From Pseudorhodobacter turbinis (lineage in GTDB: Bacteria; Pseudomonadota; Alphaproteobacteria; Rhodobacterales; Rhodobacteraceae), in assembly GCF_005234135.1 (NCBI RefSeq), contig NZ_CP039965.1:186001-250000 (forward strand): a stretch of 64,000 nucleotides of DNA, in the 5' to 3' direction. The stretch's first letter is position 1, and each line of letters opens with the position of its first letter. Shown here piece by piece: positions 53,619 through 62,194 of the stretch. The notes beneath the pieces are model-generated. The model had not been told where the DNA came from. It did no database searches and saw only the letters and a list, made by a program, of their open reading frames with translations. Made by a program: the position numbers and the translations under genes.

Positions 53619-53694
53619 TTTTCGCGCTGTTAAGCGGTGCTGACACAATCTGACGCCCAAGCCGGGGAATATACTCCGGTACGGAGGCCGGATT

Positions 53695-53784
53695 ATGCAG
53701 ACATTTCCCACAATTTACCTTTCTGCCCTTACCCTTTCGGGCATGCCCGTTGAGGACACCGGGGAGGTGGCATCATGGCGCTGA
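53695..53784 (+). CDS. 29-codon mini-ORF coupled to the holin gene
   Basis: ATG 53695 has an excellent ribosome-binding site (ACGGAGG, 53681-53687, 7 bases away). The peptide starts MQTFPTIYLSALTLSGM and ends [11 protein letters not shown]. The frame ends at TGA 53784, 10 bases inside the next gene, whose GGGGAGG box lies within the mini-ORF. This layout suggests a real small gene or a leader that couples translation of the holin. No homologue is recognised. Confidence 0.55.
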   Translation: MQTFPTIYLSALTLSGMPVEDTGEVASWR

Positions 53785-54200
53785 TGCCCAATCTGTTTAG
53801 CGGAGCCGCTGCGGCTTCAATTTTGGGCCAGGCCGCAAGGGGGGTGTCGGAGATGCTTAACTCTTCCGGCAGGCAATCAGGCGGGCCGCAGATGGCCTAT
53901 GCTGATCCCGGCTTTGGCTGGTTTGATCGGATGGTCAACGGGTTAAACCGCCTCCCACGCCCGTTTTTGGCCTTTGGTACCTTGGGGCTGTTTGTCTATG
54001 CCATGGTAGAGCCGGAAAGTTTTGGCAAGCGGATGGTGGGACTCAACCTTGTGCCGGACCCGCTTTGGTGGCTTTTGGGGGCGGTGGTCGGTTTTTATTT
54101 CGGCGCCCGTGAGGCCTATTACTTTCGCCGTGCAAGGCCTGTTGGTGCGCCGCCTCAAGATATGGCCGCGCCACCGCAGGATTTTCAGGACAAAGGGTGA
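53775..54200 (+). CDS. Holin family protein (GTA-type, 3TM)
   Basis: A 141-aa protein. Residues 48-100 contain the pattern [20 protein letters not shown], then [17 protein letters not shown] and a second hydrophobic stretch ([20 protein letters not shown]), which I associate with the holin family used for gene-transfer-agent release. The N-terminus adds a hydrophobic, Ala-rich segment. The tail is Pro-rich and hydrophilic. An endolysin gene, often the partner in such systems, is not adjacent. GGGGAGG precedes the start. It lies upstream of argS. Confidence 0.75.
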   Translation: MALMPNLFSGAAAASILGQAARGVSEMLNSSGRQSGGPQMAYADPGFGWFDRMVNGLNRLPRPFLAFGTLGLFVYAMVEPESFGKRMVGLNLVPDPLWWLLGAVVGFYFGAREAYYFRRARPVGAPPQDMAAPPQDFQDKG

Positions 54201-54231
54201 TCCGCGCTTTTGCTGGATGAAAAACATGCTC

Positions 54232-54258
54232 TGCCCTGCCATGAGGTGCGGCAGGGCA
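54232..54258. repeat. Hairpin between the holin gene and argS
   Basis: TGCCCTGCC (54232-54240) and GGCAGGGCA (54250-54258) are exact inverted repeats with a 9-base loop. No T-run follows. It could be a weak terminator of the holin gene or part of the argS leader. Confidence 0.45.
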
Positions 54259-54312
54259 TTGACCAAGGGCCTCCCCTCTGGCATCCCATCAGGGATCCAA
54301 AGGACGGAACCG

Positions 54313-56055
54313 ATGAACCTTTTTTCTGATATTCGCACGCTGGTCATTAGCGAAATTGAAGCAATGATGGCGGCGGGCGATCTGCCTGCCGGGCTGGAGC
54401 TGGGCGCCGTTGCGGTAGAGCCGCCGCGTGATGCAACCCACGGCGATATGGCCACCAATGCCGCGATGGTTCTGGCCAAGCCTGCCAAGCTGTCGCCGCG
54501 CGTGATTGCCGAGAAACTTGCCGCGCGTTTGGCGGCCGACGAGCGGATTGCTGATGTGCAAGTCGCGGGGCCGGGGTTCTTGAACCTGACACTGGTGCCT
54601 TCGGTTTGGGCGGGGCTGCTGACCTCGGCGCTGAAATCCGGGGATGCCTTTGGGCGTGCCGCGATCGGTGCGGGGATTAAGGTCAATGTGGAATTCGTCT
54701 CGGCCAACCCGACCGGCCCGATGCATGTGGGCCATGTGCGCGGCGCTGTCTTTGGTGATGCGCTGGCGCGGCTTTTGGCCTTTGCGGGCTATGATGTGAC
54801 CCGCGAATATTACATCAATGACGGTGGCGCGCAGGTTGATGTGCTGGCACGTTCGGCCTTTGAACGCTACCGCGAAGCACTGGGGCAAGAACCCGAAATT
54901 CGCGAAGGTCTTTACCCCGGCGATTATCTTATTCCGGTCGGGGAGGCGATGAAGGCCAAATGGGGCGACAGCCTTTTGGGCGAACCCGAAGAGGTCTGGC
55001 TGCAAGACGTGCGGCTGTTCGCGACCGAGATGATGATGCAGATGATCCGCGATGATCTGGCGCTTTTGGGCGTGGAGATGGACGTCTATTCATCAGAAAA
55101 AGCGCTATACGGCACCGGCCAGATCGAGGCCGCGATCAACACCCTGCGCGAGATGGGCTTGATTTATGAAGGCACGCTGGAGCCGCCAAAAGGCAAGCTG
55201 CCCGAAGATTGGGAAGCGCGTGAGCAGACCTTGTTCCGCTCCACCGCGCATGGCGATGATGTCGACCGGCCGGTGATGAAATCGGATGGGGCATGGACCT
55301 ATTTCGCGCCCGATATTGCCTATCATTACAATAAGGTACAGCGCGGCTTTGACCAGCTTATCGACATTTTCGGCGCCGATCACGGTGGCTATGTCAAGCG
55401 GATGAAGGCGGCTGTTTCGGCGCTTTCGGGCGGGCGTGTGCTGCTGGATGTCAAACTGATCCAATTGGTGAAGCTGTGGAAAGACGGCGAGCCCTTCAAG
55501 ATGTCCAAACGTGCGGGTACCTTTGTTACCCTGCGCGACGTGGTGGAACAGGTGGGTGCGGATGTCACCCGTTTCGTGATGCTGACCCGCAAGAACGATG
55601 CCCCGCTTGATTTCGATTTCGCCAAGGTGATGGAGCAATCCAAGGACAATCCGGTTTTCTACGTGCAATACGCCAATGCTCGGATCAACTCGGTGATGCG
55701 CAAGGCGCAGGCTGCTGGGATTGATGTGTCGGATGCCACATTGGCGGGTCTGGATTTGGGCGGCTTGTCCAATCCGGCGGAAATTGCCTTGGCCAAGAAG
55801 ATTGCCGAATGGCCGCGCTTGGTAGAAATTGCCGCCCGCGGAAATGAGCCGCACCGAGTTGCATTTTACCTTTATGATCTGGCTGCAGATCTGCACGGAT
55901 TGTGGAACCGCGCCAAGGATGAGCCGGAATTACGCTTCATTCAGGACGATCCTGCAACAACTCAGTCTAAAATTGCACTGGCACGGGCTACGGGCGTTGT
56001 GATTTCTGCGGGCCTCGCTATCTTGGGCGTCACTCCGGTTGAGGAAATGCGCTGA
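54313..56055 (+). CDS. argS: Arginyl-tRNA synthetase
   Basis: A 580-aa class I synthetase. The N-terminal Add-1 domain is at residues 1-100. The HIGH-like motif is in [23 protein letters not shown]/Arg-binding is in [10 protein letters not shown] and [17 protein letters not shown], and the KMSKS-like motif is [15 protein letters not shown]. The C-terminal helical domain begins with [18 protein letters not shown] 54313 gives the proper N-terminus. A frame-open extension upstream to 54022 lies in the holin gene and is rejected. Confidence 0.96.
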   Translation: MNLFSDIRTLVISEIEAMMAAGDLPAGLELGAVAVEPPRDATHGDMATNAAMVLAKPAKLSPRVIAEKLAARLAADERIADVQVAGPGFLNLTLVPSVWAGLLTSALKSGDAFGRAAIGAGIKVNVEFVSANPTGPMHVGHVRGAVFGDALARLLAFAGYDVTREYYINDGGAQVDVLARSAFERYREALGQEPEIREGLYPGDYLIPVGEAMKAKWGDSLLGEPEEVWLQDVRLFATEMMMQMIRDDLALLGVEMDVYSSEKALYGTGQIEAAINTLREMGLIYEGTLEPPKGKLPEDWEAREQTLFRSTAHGDDVDRPVMKSDGAWTYFAPDIAYHYNKVQRGFDQLIDIFGADHGGYVKRMKAAVSALSGGRVLLDVKLIQLVKLWKDGEPFKMSKRAGTFVTLRDVVEQVGADVTRFVMLTRKNDAPLDFDFAKVMEQSKDNPVFYVQYANARINSVMRKAQAAGIDVSDATLAGLDLGGLSNPAEIALAKKIAEWPRLVEIAARGNEPHRVAFYLYDLAADLHGLWNRAKDEPELRFIQDDPATTQSKIALARATGVVISAGLAILGVTPVEEMR

Positions 56056-56129
56056 TAAAAGCGTCCCTGCCGGTGTGAAAAACAGGCAAGACAGCGGGGT
56101 ATTCAAAAGCCCCCGCAGTGAGGCAGAGC

Positions 56130-57005
56130 ATGGCAGACGTAGAATTCGACGGGTTCGATGGTGATTTTGGCACCCCTATTGGCATGGGCGCGCGGACGGC
56201 GCGGCTTATTGGCATGGCGGGGGCGGCAACCTCTATCGCATTGGTTTTGGGACTTGGCTATTGGGGCTACCGCCTTGCGGTGCGTGACATGACCGGCATT
56301 CCGGTGGTGCGCGCAATGGAAGGCCCGATGCGAGTCGCGCCCGAGGATCCGGGCGGTGTCATCGCCAGCAATCAAGGGCTTTCGGTGAATGCCGTGGCTG
56401 AAGATGGCGGCATCTCTGCCCCCGCGGATCGCCTGATTTTGGCGCCCGAGCCCGTTGGCCTGACCGAGGATGATACAACTGTGGCTGCCGCAACCGGCAC
56501 AGATCTGCCTGCGAACGGTGGGATGACCTTGGACGCTGATACGGACATCAACGCTTTGGCTGATATGCTTGCGGAGGGGTCAGTGGCCTTATCTGCCGAT
56601 ATCGGCACCCCCGCAGAGGCCGCGCCAGAACCTGCCTTCAACCTTCCCAAAGGCGCGCTTGCCCAATCGCCGCGCCCGCGTGCACGGCCTTCGGGCGTTG
56701 TAACGTTGGCCCGCGCACCTGTTGCGACCGAGATTACCGGTGAAAACCTTGCCTCGGGAACACGGTTGGTGCAGCTTGGCGCTTTTGACAGCGCCGAGAT
56801 CGCACGTAAGGAATGGGACCGGCTTGCTGGGAAATTCGGCGATTTGTTGGTCGGCAAAACCCGCATCGTCCAATCTGCGAAAAGCGGAGGGCGCACATTC
56901 TACCGTCTACGCGCCGCCGGTTTTGATGATGAAGCAGATTCGCGCCGCTTTTGTTCCGCCTTGGTGGCAGAGCGCGCCGCCTGCATCCCTGTAGCCGTGC
57001 GATGA
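56130..57005 (+). CDS. SPOR domain-containing membrane protein
   Basis: A 291-aa bitopic protein. A cytoplasmic N-terminus (about 25 residues) and one transmembrane helix (LIGMAGAATSIALVLGLGYW) are followed by a long disordered, acidic/Ala/Pro-rich periplasmic linker (residues 60-200). The C-terminal SPOR domain (about 214-291) shows TRLVQLGAFDSAEIARKEWD and FYRLRAAGFDDEADSRRFC. SPOR domains bind denuded septal peptidoglycan. Stop and nagZ start overlap (ATGA), linking it to cell-wall recycling. Confidence 0.9.
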   Translation: MADVEFDGFDGDFGTPIGMGARTARLIGMAGAATSIALVLGLGYWGYRLAVRDMTGIPVVRAMEGPMRVAPEDPGGVIASNQGLSVNAVAEDGGISAPADRLILAPEPVGLTEDDTTVAAATGTDLPANGGMTLDADTDINALADMLAEGSVALSADIGTPAEAAPEPAFNLPKGALAQSPRPRARPSGVVTLARAPVATEITGENLASGTRLVQLGAFDSAEIARKEWDRLAGKFGDLLVGKTRIVQSAKSGGRTFYRLRAAGFDDEADSRRFCSALVAERAACIPVAVR

Positions 57006-58024
57006 CAACCCGCGCGGCCGTCCTTGGCTGTTCCGGCACCACTCTTTTGCCAGAGGAAGCGGCCTTTTTTCGCGCGGTGAACCCGTGGGGTTTCATTCTG
57101 TTTGCCCGCAATGTCGCGGATCCGGCACAGTTGCGCCGCCTGACGGCAGAACTGCGCGAATGCGTGGGCCGTGATGCGCCTGTCTTGGTCGATCAGGAGG
57201 GCGGGCGGGTGCAGCGTTTGCGCGCGCCGCATTGGTCGGAATGGCTGGCACCGCTGGAAATGGTGAAATTGGCGATGGCAACGGCCAAGCCGGGGCAGGG
57301 CCACCAAACCGCCTGCCGCGCGATGGAGCTGCGCTACCGTTTGATCGCCTCTGAATTGCACGGCGTGGGTATTGATGTGAACTGCGCCCCTTGCCTCGAT
57401 GTGGCCTCGGCTGTGACGCATCCGTTTTTGCGCAACCGCTGCTTTTCCGAAGACCCCTCCTTGGTTGCAGATTTGGGCCGCGCTGCCGCAAAGGGCCATT
57501 TGGCGGGCGGCGTTTTGCCGATTGTAAAGCATATGCCGGGCCATGGTCGCGCCAGTCTTGATAGCCACAAGGCATTACCCCATGTTTCTGCCCCGCGAGA
57601 GGTCCTGGAGGCGCATGATTTCGCCCCTTTCCGCGCGCTGAATGACCTGCCGATCGCGATGACGGCGCATATCATTTATGATGCGATTGATGCTGAAAAT
57701 CCGGCGACGACCTCATCCACAATGGTGCAGTTGATGCGGCGGGATATCGGCTTTGAGGGGCTTTTGGTCTCGGATGATCTGTCGATGAATGCGCTGGCGG
57801 GCAGCTTGGGAGAACGGGCTGCGGCGACGATTGCGGCGGGTGTTGATATTGCGCTGCATTGCAGTGGCGATATGGCCGAGATGATGCAGGTGGTGGAGGC
57901 GGCGGGCCCAATGAGCACACAGGCGCATGCCCGCTCCGAGGCGGCCTTGGCACAGCGTTGCCCCCCGCAAACGGTTGACATTGCCGCCCTGCGTGCCGAT
58001 CTTTCGGGCCTTGTGAACGGATAG
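57002..58024 (+). CDS. nagZ: Beta-N-acetylhexosaminidase NagZ
   Basis: A 340-aa cytosolic GH3 enzyme that removes GlcNAc from anhydro-muropeptides during cell-wall recycling. Motifs: PWGFILFARNVADPAQLRRL, VLVDQEGGRVQRLRAP, GVGIDVNCAPCLDV, the catalytic loop VKHMPGHGRASLDSHK and the nucleophile Asp in LLVSDDLSMNALAG. The start ATG overlaps the SPOR gene stop by 4 bases; a longer start at 56951 is inside that gene. Confidence 0.94.
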   Translation: MTTRAAVLGCSGTTLLPEEAAFFRAVNPWGFILFARNVADPAQLRRLTAELRECVGRDAPVLVDQEGGRVQRLRAPHWSEWLAPLEMVKLAMATAKPGQGHQTACRAMELRYRLIASELHGVGIDVNCAPCLDVASAVTHPFLRNRCFSEDPSLVADLGRAAAKGHLAGGVLPIVKHMPGHGRASLDSHKALPHVSAPREVLEAHDFAPFRALNDLPIAMTAHIIYDAIDAENPATTSSTMVQLMRRDIGFEGLLVSDDLSMNALAGSLGERAAATIAAGVDIALHCSGDMAEMMQVVEAAGPMSTQAHARSEAALAQRCPPQTVDIAALRADLSGLVNG

Positions 58025-58027
58025 GAC

Positions 58028-58819
58028 ATGGCGCAGCACGGGGCAGAACAACAGCAAAGCGTTGCCAATCGCTTGGCGGCAGAGGCCTTGATCGTCGATG
58101 TCGACGGTTTTGAAGGCCCGCTTGATTTGCTGCTAAGCCTGTCACGCACCCAAAAGGTTGATCTGCGCCGGGTTTCGGTTTTGCAACTGGCAGAGCAGTA
58201 CTTGATATTTTTCAACAAAGCCAGTGCCTTGCGGATCGAACTTGCTGCGGATTATCTGGTTATGGCGGCCTGGCTTGCCTACCTTAAATCCCGCCTTTTG
58301 CTGCCCCCTGATCCCAGTGACGATGGCCCCAGCGCCGAAGATCTGGCCGCCCATCTGGCGTTTCAGCTGGAACGTCTGCAAGCGATGCGCGAGGCGGCGG
58401 CACAGCTTATGGCGCGCGATCAAAAGGGGCGGGACTTCTTTGTGCGTGGCTTGCCCGAAGATGTGACCCGCCGTAAAAAGATCAACTATTCCGCCAGCTT
58501 GATGGACCTGATGCAGGCCTATTCGCGCATTCGTACCCGCGATGACTTTCGTCCCTTTGTCATGGACCGCAACAATGTGTTCACGATGGAAGAGGCGCTG
58601 GAGCGGTTGCGCGGCCTGCTTGGCTATGCGGGCGACTGGACCGATCTGACAAACTGGCTGCCCGCAGGATGGGAGACGAGCGCCACGCGCCGTCGTTCTG
58701 CCACTGCCGCGCATTTTGCGGCTATTCTGGAACTGGCAAAGGGTGGCCAGCTTGAAATCCGGCAGGGCGAAACCTTTGCGCCGATCCAAGTCCGCAAACG
58801 TGATGGGGGGCAGCCATGA
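58028..58819 (+). CDS. scpA: Segregation and condensation protein A
   Basis: A 263-aa kleisin of the SMC-ScpAB condensin complex. The N-terminal LIVDVDGFEGPLDLLLSLSRTQKVDLRRVS (seen as VDGFEGPLDLLLSLSRTQKV) and EYLVMAAWLAYLKSRLLLP-like DYLVMAAWLAYLKSRLL are diagnostic. The C-terminal winged helix ends in ILELAKGGQLEIRQGETFAPI. It starts 3 bases after nagZ and overlaps scpB by 4 bases. Confidence 0.95.
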   Translation: MAQHGAEQQQSVANRLAAEALIVDVDGFEGPLDLLLSLSRTQKVDLRRVSVLQLAEQYLIFFNKASALRIELAADYLVMAAWLAYLKSRLLLPPDPSDDGPSAEDLAAHLAFQLERLQAMREAAAQLMARDQKGRDFFVRGLPEDVTRRKKINYSASLMDLMQAYSRIRTRDDFRPFVMDRNNVFTMEEALERLRGLLGYAGDWTDLTNWLPAGWETSATRRRSATAAHFAAILELAKGGQLEIRQGETFAPIQVRKRDGGQP

Positions 58820-59448
58820 CCGAGAACGACAGCCTTTTCGCAACCCCGCCGCTGGCCGAGCAAGAGCGCATGGTCGAGGCGATCTTATTCGCCAGCGCCG
58901 AGCCCTTGACCTTGGCCGAGGTGTCCGCGCGCTTGCCGCATGGCACGGATGGTGCCGAGGCCTTGGCCAGCCTGCGCCGTCGCTATGACGGGCGCGGTGT
59001 CCATCTGGTGAAGGTCGGGGATGCCTATGCGTTTCGCACCGCCCCCGATCTTGCGCATCTGATGTATCAAGAACGGGTAGAGACCCGCAAACTATCCCGT
59101 GCCGCGATCGAAACCCTTGCGATTATCGCCTATCATCAGCCCGCAACCCGTGCCGAGATCGAAGAGATCCGCGGCGTGGCGGTGTCTCGCGGCACTGTGG
59201 ATCAGTTAATCGAACTGGAATGGGTGCGCTTTGGCCGCAGACGGATGACGCCGGGCCGCCCGGTTACCTTCGTGGTGACAGAACAGTTTCTGGATCACTT
59301 CGGCCTCGAAACCGCCCGCGATCTGCCGGGGCTCAAAGAGCTGCGCGCCGCAGGATTGCTCGACAATCGCCCCGGTTTCGTCACATCCCCGACGCAAGAT
59401 GAGGATGATGAGTCCTCCGAAGGACAAAGCGAACTATTCGAGGATTAA
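58816..59448 (+). CDS. scpB: Segregation and condensation protein B
   Basis: A 210-aa partner of ScpA with tandem winged helices. Recognised by VEAILFASAEPLTLAEVSARL, YAFRTAPDLAHLM, LSRAAIETLAIIAYHQPATRAEIEEIRGV (seen in part) and GRPVTFVVTEQFLDHFGL. The C-terminal ~15 residues are acidic and flexible. It follows scpA with an ATGA overlap. Confidence 0.95.
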   Translation: MTENDSLFATPPLAEQERMVEAILFASAEPLTLAEVSARLPHGTDGAEALASLRRRYDGRGVHLVKVGDAYAFRTAPDLAHLMYQERVETRKLSRAAIETLAIIAYHQPATRAEIEEIRGVAVSRGTVDQLIELEWVRFGRRRMTPGRPVTFVVTEQFLDHFGLETARDLPGLKELRAAGLLDNRPGFVTSPTQDEDDESSEGQSELFED

Positions 59449-59452
59449 GCCG

Positions 59453-59629
59453 ATGCAGCAGATCATCAATATTGTCATCAACCAGATCATCCGACGCTTT
59501 GTGAAGGTCGGGATCAACAAAGCCGTGAACCATTTTGCCAGCACGGGCAGCACCTCCAAGCCGGTGCAGGGCGATCTGGCCAAGCGTGCGCGTCAATCGG
59601 CCAAGATCACCCGCCGCTTGGGTCGCTAG
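59453..59629 (+). CDS. Small basic protein downstream of scpB
   Basis: A 58-aa protein. The N-terminal half is a hydrophobic/amphipathic helix (MQQIINIVINQIIRRFVKVG), the C-terminal half is basic (DLAKRARQSAKITRRLGR). GAGGA lies 7 bases before ATG 59453, and the gap to scpB is 4 bases, so it is translated from the scpB transcript. No family with known function is recognised. A nucleoid or membrane-surface role is possible but unproven. Confidence 0.7.
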   Translation: MQQIINIVINQIIRRFVKVGINKAVNHFASTGSTSKPVQGDLAKRARQSAKITRRLGR

Positions 59630-59636
59630 GGCGCGA

Positions 59637-60716
59637 TTAGGTCGGCATCTGAAAATGCTTTGACAGCTTCAGCCCCTGACCCTGATAGTTGGAGGCAATG
59701 CCGCTGCCATAGAGCGCTTGTGGCCGTGCCGCCATCCGCTCATAGACCAAACGCCCGACCACCTGACCATGCTCCAGCACGAAGGGCGCCTCATGGCAGC
59801 GTACTTCCAACACGCCGCGTGAACCAGCACCGCCTGCCTCGGCCCAGCCGAAACCGGGATCAAAGAAGCCTGCGTAATGCACGCGAAACTCCCCCACCAT
59901 TGCAAGATAGGGGGCCATCTCGGCGGCGTAATCGGGCGGGATTGTCACTGCCTCACGGCTGACGAGGATATAGAACGCGCCGGGATCAAGAATGATGCGC
60001 CCATCGCGGCTGCGCACATCCTCCCAGAAATCACGGGCGGGGTAATGGCCGATCCGGTCCAGATCGATCACGCCGGTATGCGGCTTGGCGCGAAAGCCCA
60101 CCAGATCATCCTTGCCCGCGAGCAAATCGACCGAAAAGCCAAGTCCTTCAGAGATCACCGCAGGCCCTGTTACCAAGGGAGAGGATTCGTGCAGGGCGGT
60201 CAGCTCGGCATCATCCAGAACGGCTTGCCCCGCGCGGAACCGGATCTGGTTCAGTCGCATTCCCGGGCGGACCAGCACTGAAAAACTGCGCGGGCATACT
60301 TCGGCGTAAAGCGGGCCGTTATAGCCGGGCGCGATGCGGTCAAATTCGACCCCACCGTCCGTAATGGTGCGCGTCAAAAGATCCAGCCGTCCGGTCGAGG
60401 ATTTGGCATTGGCCACTGCCGTCAGCCCTTCGGGCAGGGCAAGATGTTCCATCAGCGGGATGACATAGACGCAGCCCTTCTCCAGCACCGCGCCGTCAGA
60501 AAGATCAACGCGGTGCATCTCAAATTCGGCGATGCGTTCGGCAACGGTACGGCCCCGCCCCGCCAGAAAAGAGGCCCGTACCCGATAAGCGACGGTTCCC
60601 AAACGCAAATCAAGGCTGGCGGGTTGAATCTGATCCATACGCAGATCGGGCTGGGCAGAGATTGCACCGGCTTCAATCAAGCCGCGCAGGGATTGGGAGG
60701 GTAAAACACCGGTCAT
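59637..60716 (-). CDS. 2'-deoxycytidine 5'-triphosphate deaminase, two-domain form
   Basis: A 359-aa protein, about twice the size of classical Dcd (about 190 aa). It contains two dUTPase/Dcd-like folds: the first with MDQIQPASLDLRLGTVAYRV and VANAKSSTGRLDLLTRTITD, the second with HTGVIDLDRIG, FYILVSREAVTIPPDYAAEM and AGFFDPGFGW. The family makes dUTP from dCTP. Of three consecutive ATG codons, 60716 (8 bases from AAAGGAG) and 60719 are the best starts. It converges with the small gene after scpB across 7 bases. Confidence 0.88.
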   Translation of the reverse strand: MTGVLPSQSLRGLIEAGAISAQPDLRMDQIQPASLDLRLGTVAYRVRASFLAGRGRTVAERIAEFEMHRVDLSDGAVLEKGCVYVIPLMEHLALPEGLTAVANAKSSTGRLDLLTRTITDGGVEFDRIAPGYNGPLYAEVCPRSFSVLVRPGMRLNQIRFRAGQAVLDDAELTALHESSPLVTGPAVISEGLGFSVDLLAGKDDLVGFRAKPHTGVIDLDRIGHYPARDFWEDVRSRDGRIILDPGAFYILVSREAVTIPPDYAAEMAPYLAMVGEFRVHYAGFFDPGFGWAEAGGAGSRGVLEVRCHEAPFVLEHGQVVGRLVYERMAARPQALYGSGIASNYQGQGLKLSKHFQMPT

Positions 60717-60755
60717 CATCAACTCCTTTGCGCGCGTGCCTCTGCCGGATATGAA

Positions 60756-60789
60756 ACCGCCCGCGCCTGTCTGAAACAGGGCGGGCGGT
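60756..60789 (-). terminator. Terminator downstream of tRNA-Pro
   Basis: 60776-60789 and 60756-60770 form a ~14-bp GC-rich stem with one bulged base and loop TTCAG (minus strand), followed by TTT. It lies 8 bases after the tRNA 3' end and ends before the dCTP deaminase start region. Confidence 0.7.
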
Positions 60790-60797
60790 ATTCAAAA

Positions 60798-60874
60798 TGG
60801 TCGGGCTAGCGAGATTCGAACTCACGACCTTCCGTCCCCCAGACGGACGCGCTACCATGCTGCGCCATAGCCCG
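60798..60874 (-). tRNA. tRNA-Pro (GGG)
   Basis: A 77-nt tRNA on the minus strand with CCA encoded. The acceptor stem CGGGCTA pairs with TAGCCCG. The anticodon stem TCCGT/ACGGA encloses the loop CTGGGGG with anticodon GGG. The T-arm contains GTTCGAATC. It reads CCC and CCT proline codons. Confidence 0.97.
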
Positions 60875-60938
60875 ATACAGACGCTGTAATAGTGATATTT
60901 AGGGCGGGGGCAAGCAAGAAAATACGATTTCGCAGAAA

Positions 60939-61769
60939 TTAGCGCCGCGGCACACGGCCAAGGTCGCCAACGCGGTTGCGCAGGGCCTTCAATCGCTGAA
61001 AAACAGCGACTGTTTCCGCGGCTTTCCCGACGAAGGCATCTTTGCGCAGGCCGCGAAGGTCTGTGGCAAGCCAATGAGTGTGAATTTCTGCCATGTCCGG
61101 AAAGGCGGGGGGCAATGGTTTGGGAGCGGCGGCTTGCGGCTCTGGGGCCTCTTCTTCCTTTGCCGGTACGTCTGCGGGGGCTTCCGCTGCAGGTGCAGCC
61201 TCAGCCGGTTCTTGGGCGGGCGCGGCATCTGGCGCAACGGCCTGTTGGCTGGTGGGTTCCGCGAGGGGAGCGTTGGTTTCGGTGTCCACGAGCGGGGCAA
61301 TAGACTCTGATTCCGCGACAGGGGTCTTGGCGCCACGTGTAAGCGGCTCGGGGAAGGGGAGCTCGGGCGACTCGGACGCCTCCGGTGCTGGTTGCTCTGC
61401 CTCGGATGCGGCTTCTGTCGTTTGTGGGAACAAGGGAATCGGCGCAGAAGATTTTACCGGCGTTGCATCAATAACATCGGCAAGGAAATCAGCCTCCTCG
61501 TCCTCTGCGATGCCGGAAACATAGCGTACGCCGTGCTCTCTCAGGACTTTTTGGACACCGCGAATCGTGAGACCTTCATCGTGGAGCAGCCGACGGATGC
61601 CGGACAGAAGCGCCAAATCCTCAGGGCGGTAATAGCGCCGACCACCGGCACGTTTGACCGGTTTAATCTGTGGAAAGCGGCTTTCCCAAAAACGCAAAAC
61701 ATGCGCGGGGGTTTCCAATATTTCGGCCACTTCGCTAATTGTGCGAAAGGCATCCGGCGATTTCGTCAT
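60939..61769 (-). CDS. MerR-family regulator with long low-complexity linker
   Basis: A 276-aa protein. Residues 8-80 are a MerR-type winged helix ([58 protein letters not shown]). Residues 105-225 are low-complexity, rich in Ala, Pro and Glu ([32 protein letters not shown]). A short conserved-looking tail follows ([31 protein letters not shown]). There is no classical effector domain. It sits 16 bases after ihfA on the same strand, within the plsX-fabH-ihfA-merR cluster. Confidence 0.88.
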   Translation of the reverse strand: MTKSPDAFRTISEVAEILETPAHVLRFWESRFPQIKPVKRAGGRRYYRPEDLALLSGIRRLLHDEGLTIRGVQKVLREHGVRYVSGIAEDEEADFLADVIDATPVKSSAPIPLFPQTTEAASEAEQPAPEASESPELPFPEPLTRGAKTPVAESESIAPLVDTETNAPLAEPTSQQAVAPDAAPAQEPAEAAPAAEAPADVPAKEEEAPEPQAAAPKPLPPAFPDMAEIHTHWLATDLRGLRKDAFVGKAAETVAVFQRLKALRNRVGDLGRVPRR

Positions 61770-61785
61770 TGGTGTTCCTTAGAGT

Positions 61786-62088
61786 TCAGGATTTGCCACC
61801 CGCAGCCACGCGATCTTTCATCAGATGCGAGGGGCGGAAGGTCAAAACGCGGCGCGGGCTGATTGGAACCTCATCCCCTGTTTTGGGGTTGCGGCCAATG
61901 CGGGCCGTCTTGTCACGGATCGAAAACGTCCCGAAAGAAGAGATTTTCACGGTTTCACCCGCCGCCAGTGCATCCGAGATATGCAGCAGCACGCTTTCAA
62001 CCAAGCTTGCAGATTCGTTGCGCGACAGGCCGACTTCACGAAACACAGCTTCGCTTAGGTCCATACGCGTTAAAGTTTTTTCAGTCAT
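61786..62088 (-). CDS. ihfA: Integration host factor alpha subunit
   Basis: A 100-aa DNA-bending protein that pairs with IhfB. Matches the family throughout: [37 protein letters not shown] and [20 protein letters not shown], followed by [12 protein letters not shown]. The DNA-intercalating Pro is in RNPKTG. It has its own promoter-like sequence upstream and is followed by the merR gene. Confidence 0.95.
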   Translation of the reverse strand: MTEKTLTRMDLSEAVFREVGLSRNESASLVESVLLHISDALAAGETVKISSFGTFSIRDKTARIGRNPKTGDEVPISPRRVLTFRPSHLMKDRVAAGGKS

Positions 62089-62112
62089 GACACATCCCCC
62101 GATTTTCGAAAA

Positions 62113-62141
62113 AGGATGCGTGTTTTAAAAAGCCAAGTCAA
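62113..62141 (-). promoter_or_regulatory. Putative ihfA promoter
   Basis: On the minus strand TTGACT (62141-62136), 17 bases, CATCCT (62118-62113). The -10 is imperfect. The predicted start lies about 18 bases before the ihfA ATG, a short leader. Confidence 0.4.
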
Positions 62142-62194
62142 TATCAAAGGCTTGTGTGGCGCAGTTGCAGGGGAAATTCGCAAAAAAATGCGCC

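Noticed and set aside
54022..54312. N-terminal extension of argS
   Set aside because: The frame is open but lies within the holin gene and its spacer. ATG 54313 gives the family N-terminus.
61093..61524. Ala/Ser/Gly-rich frame antisense to the MerR gene
   Set aside because: It is the reverse reading of the repetitive linker of the MerR protein, with no start signal of its own.
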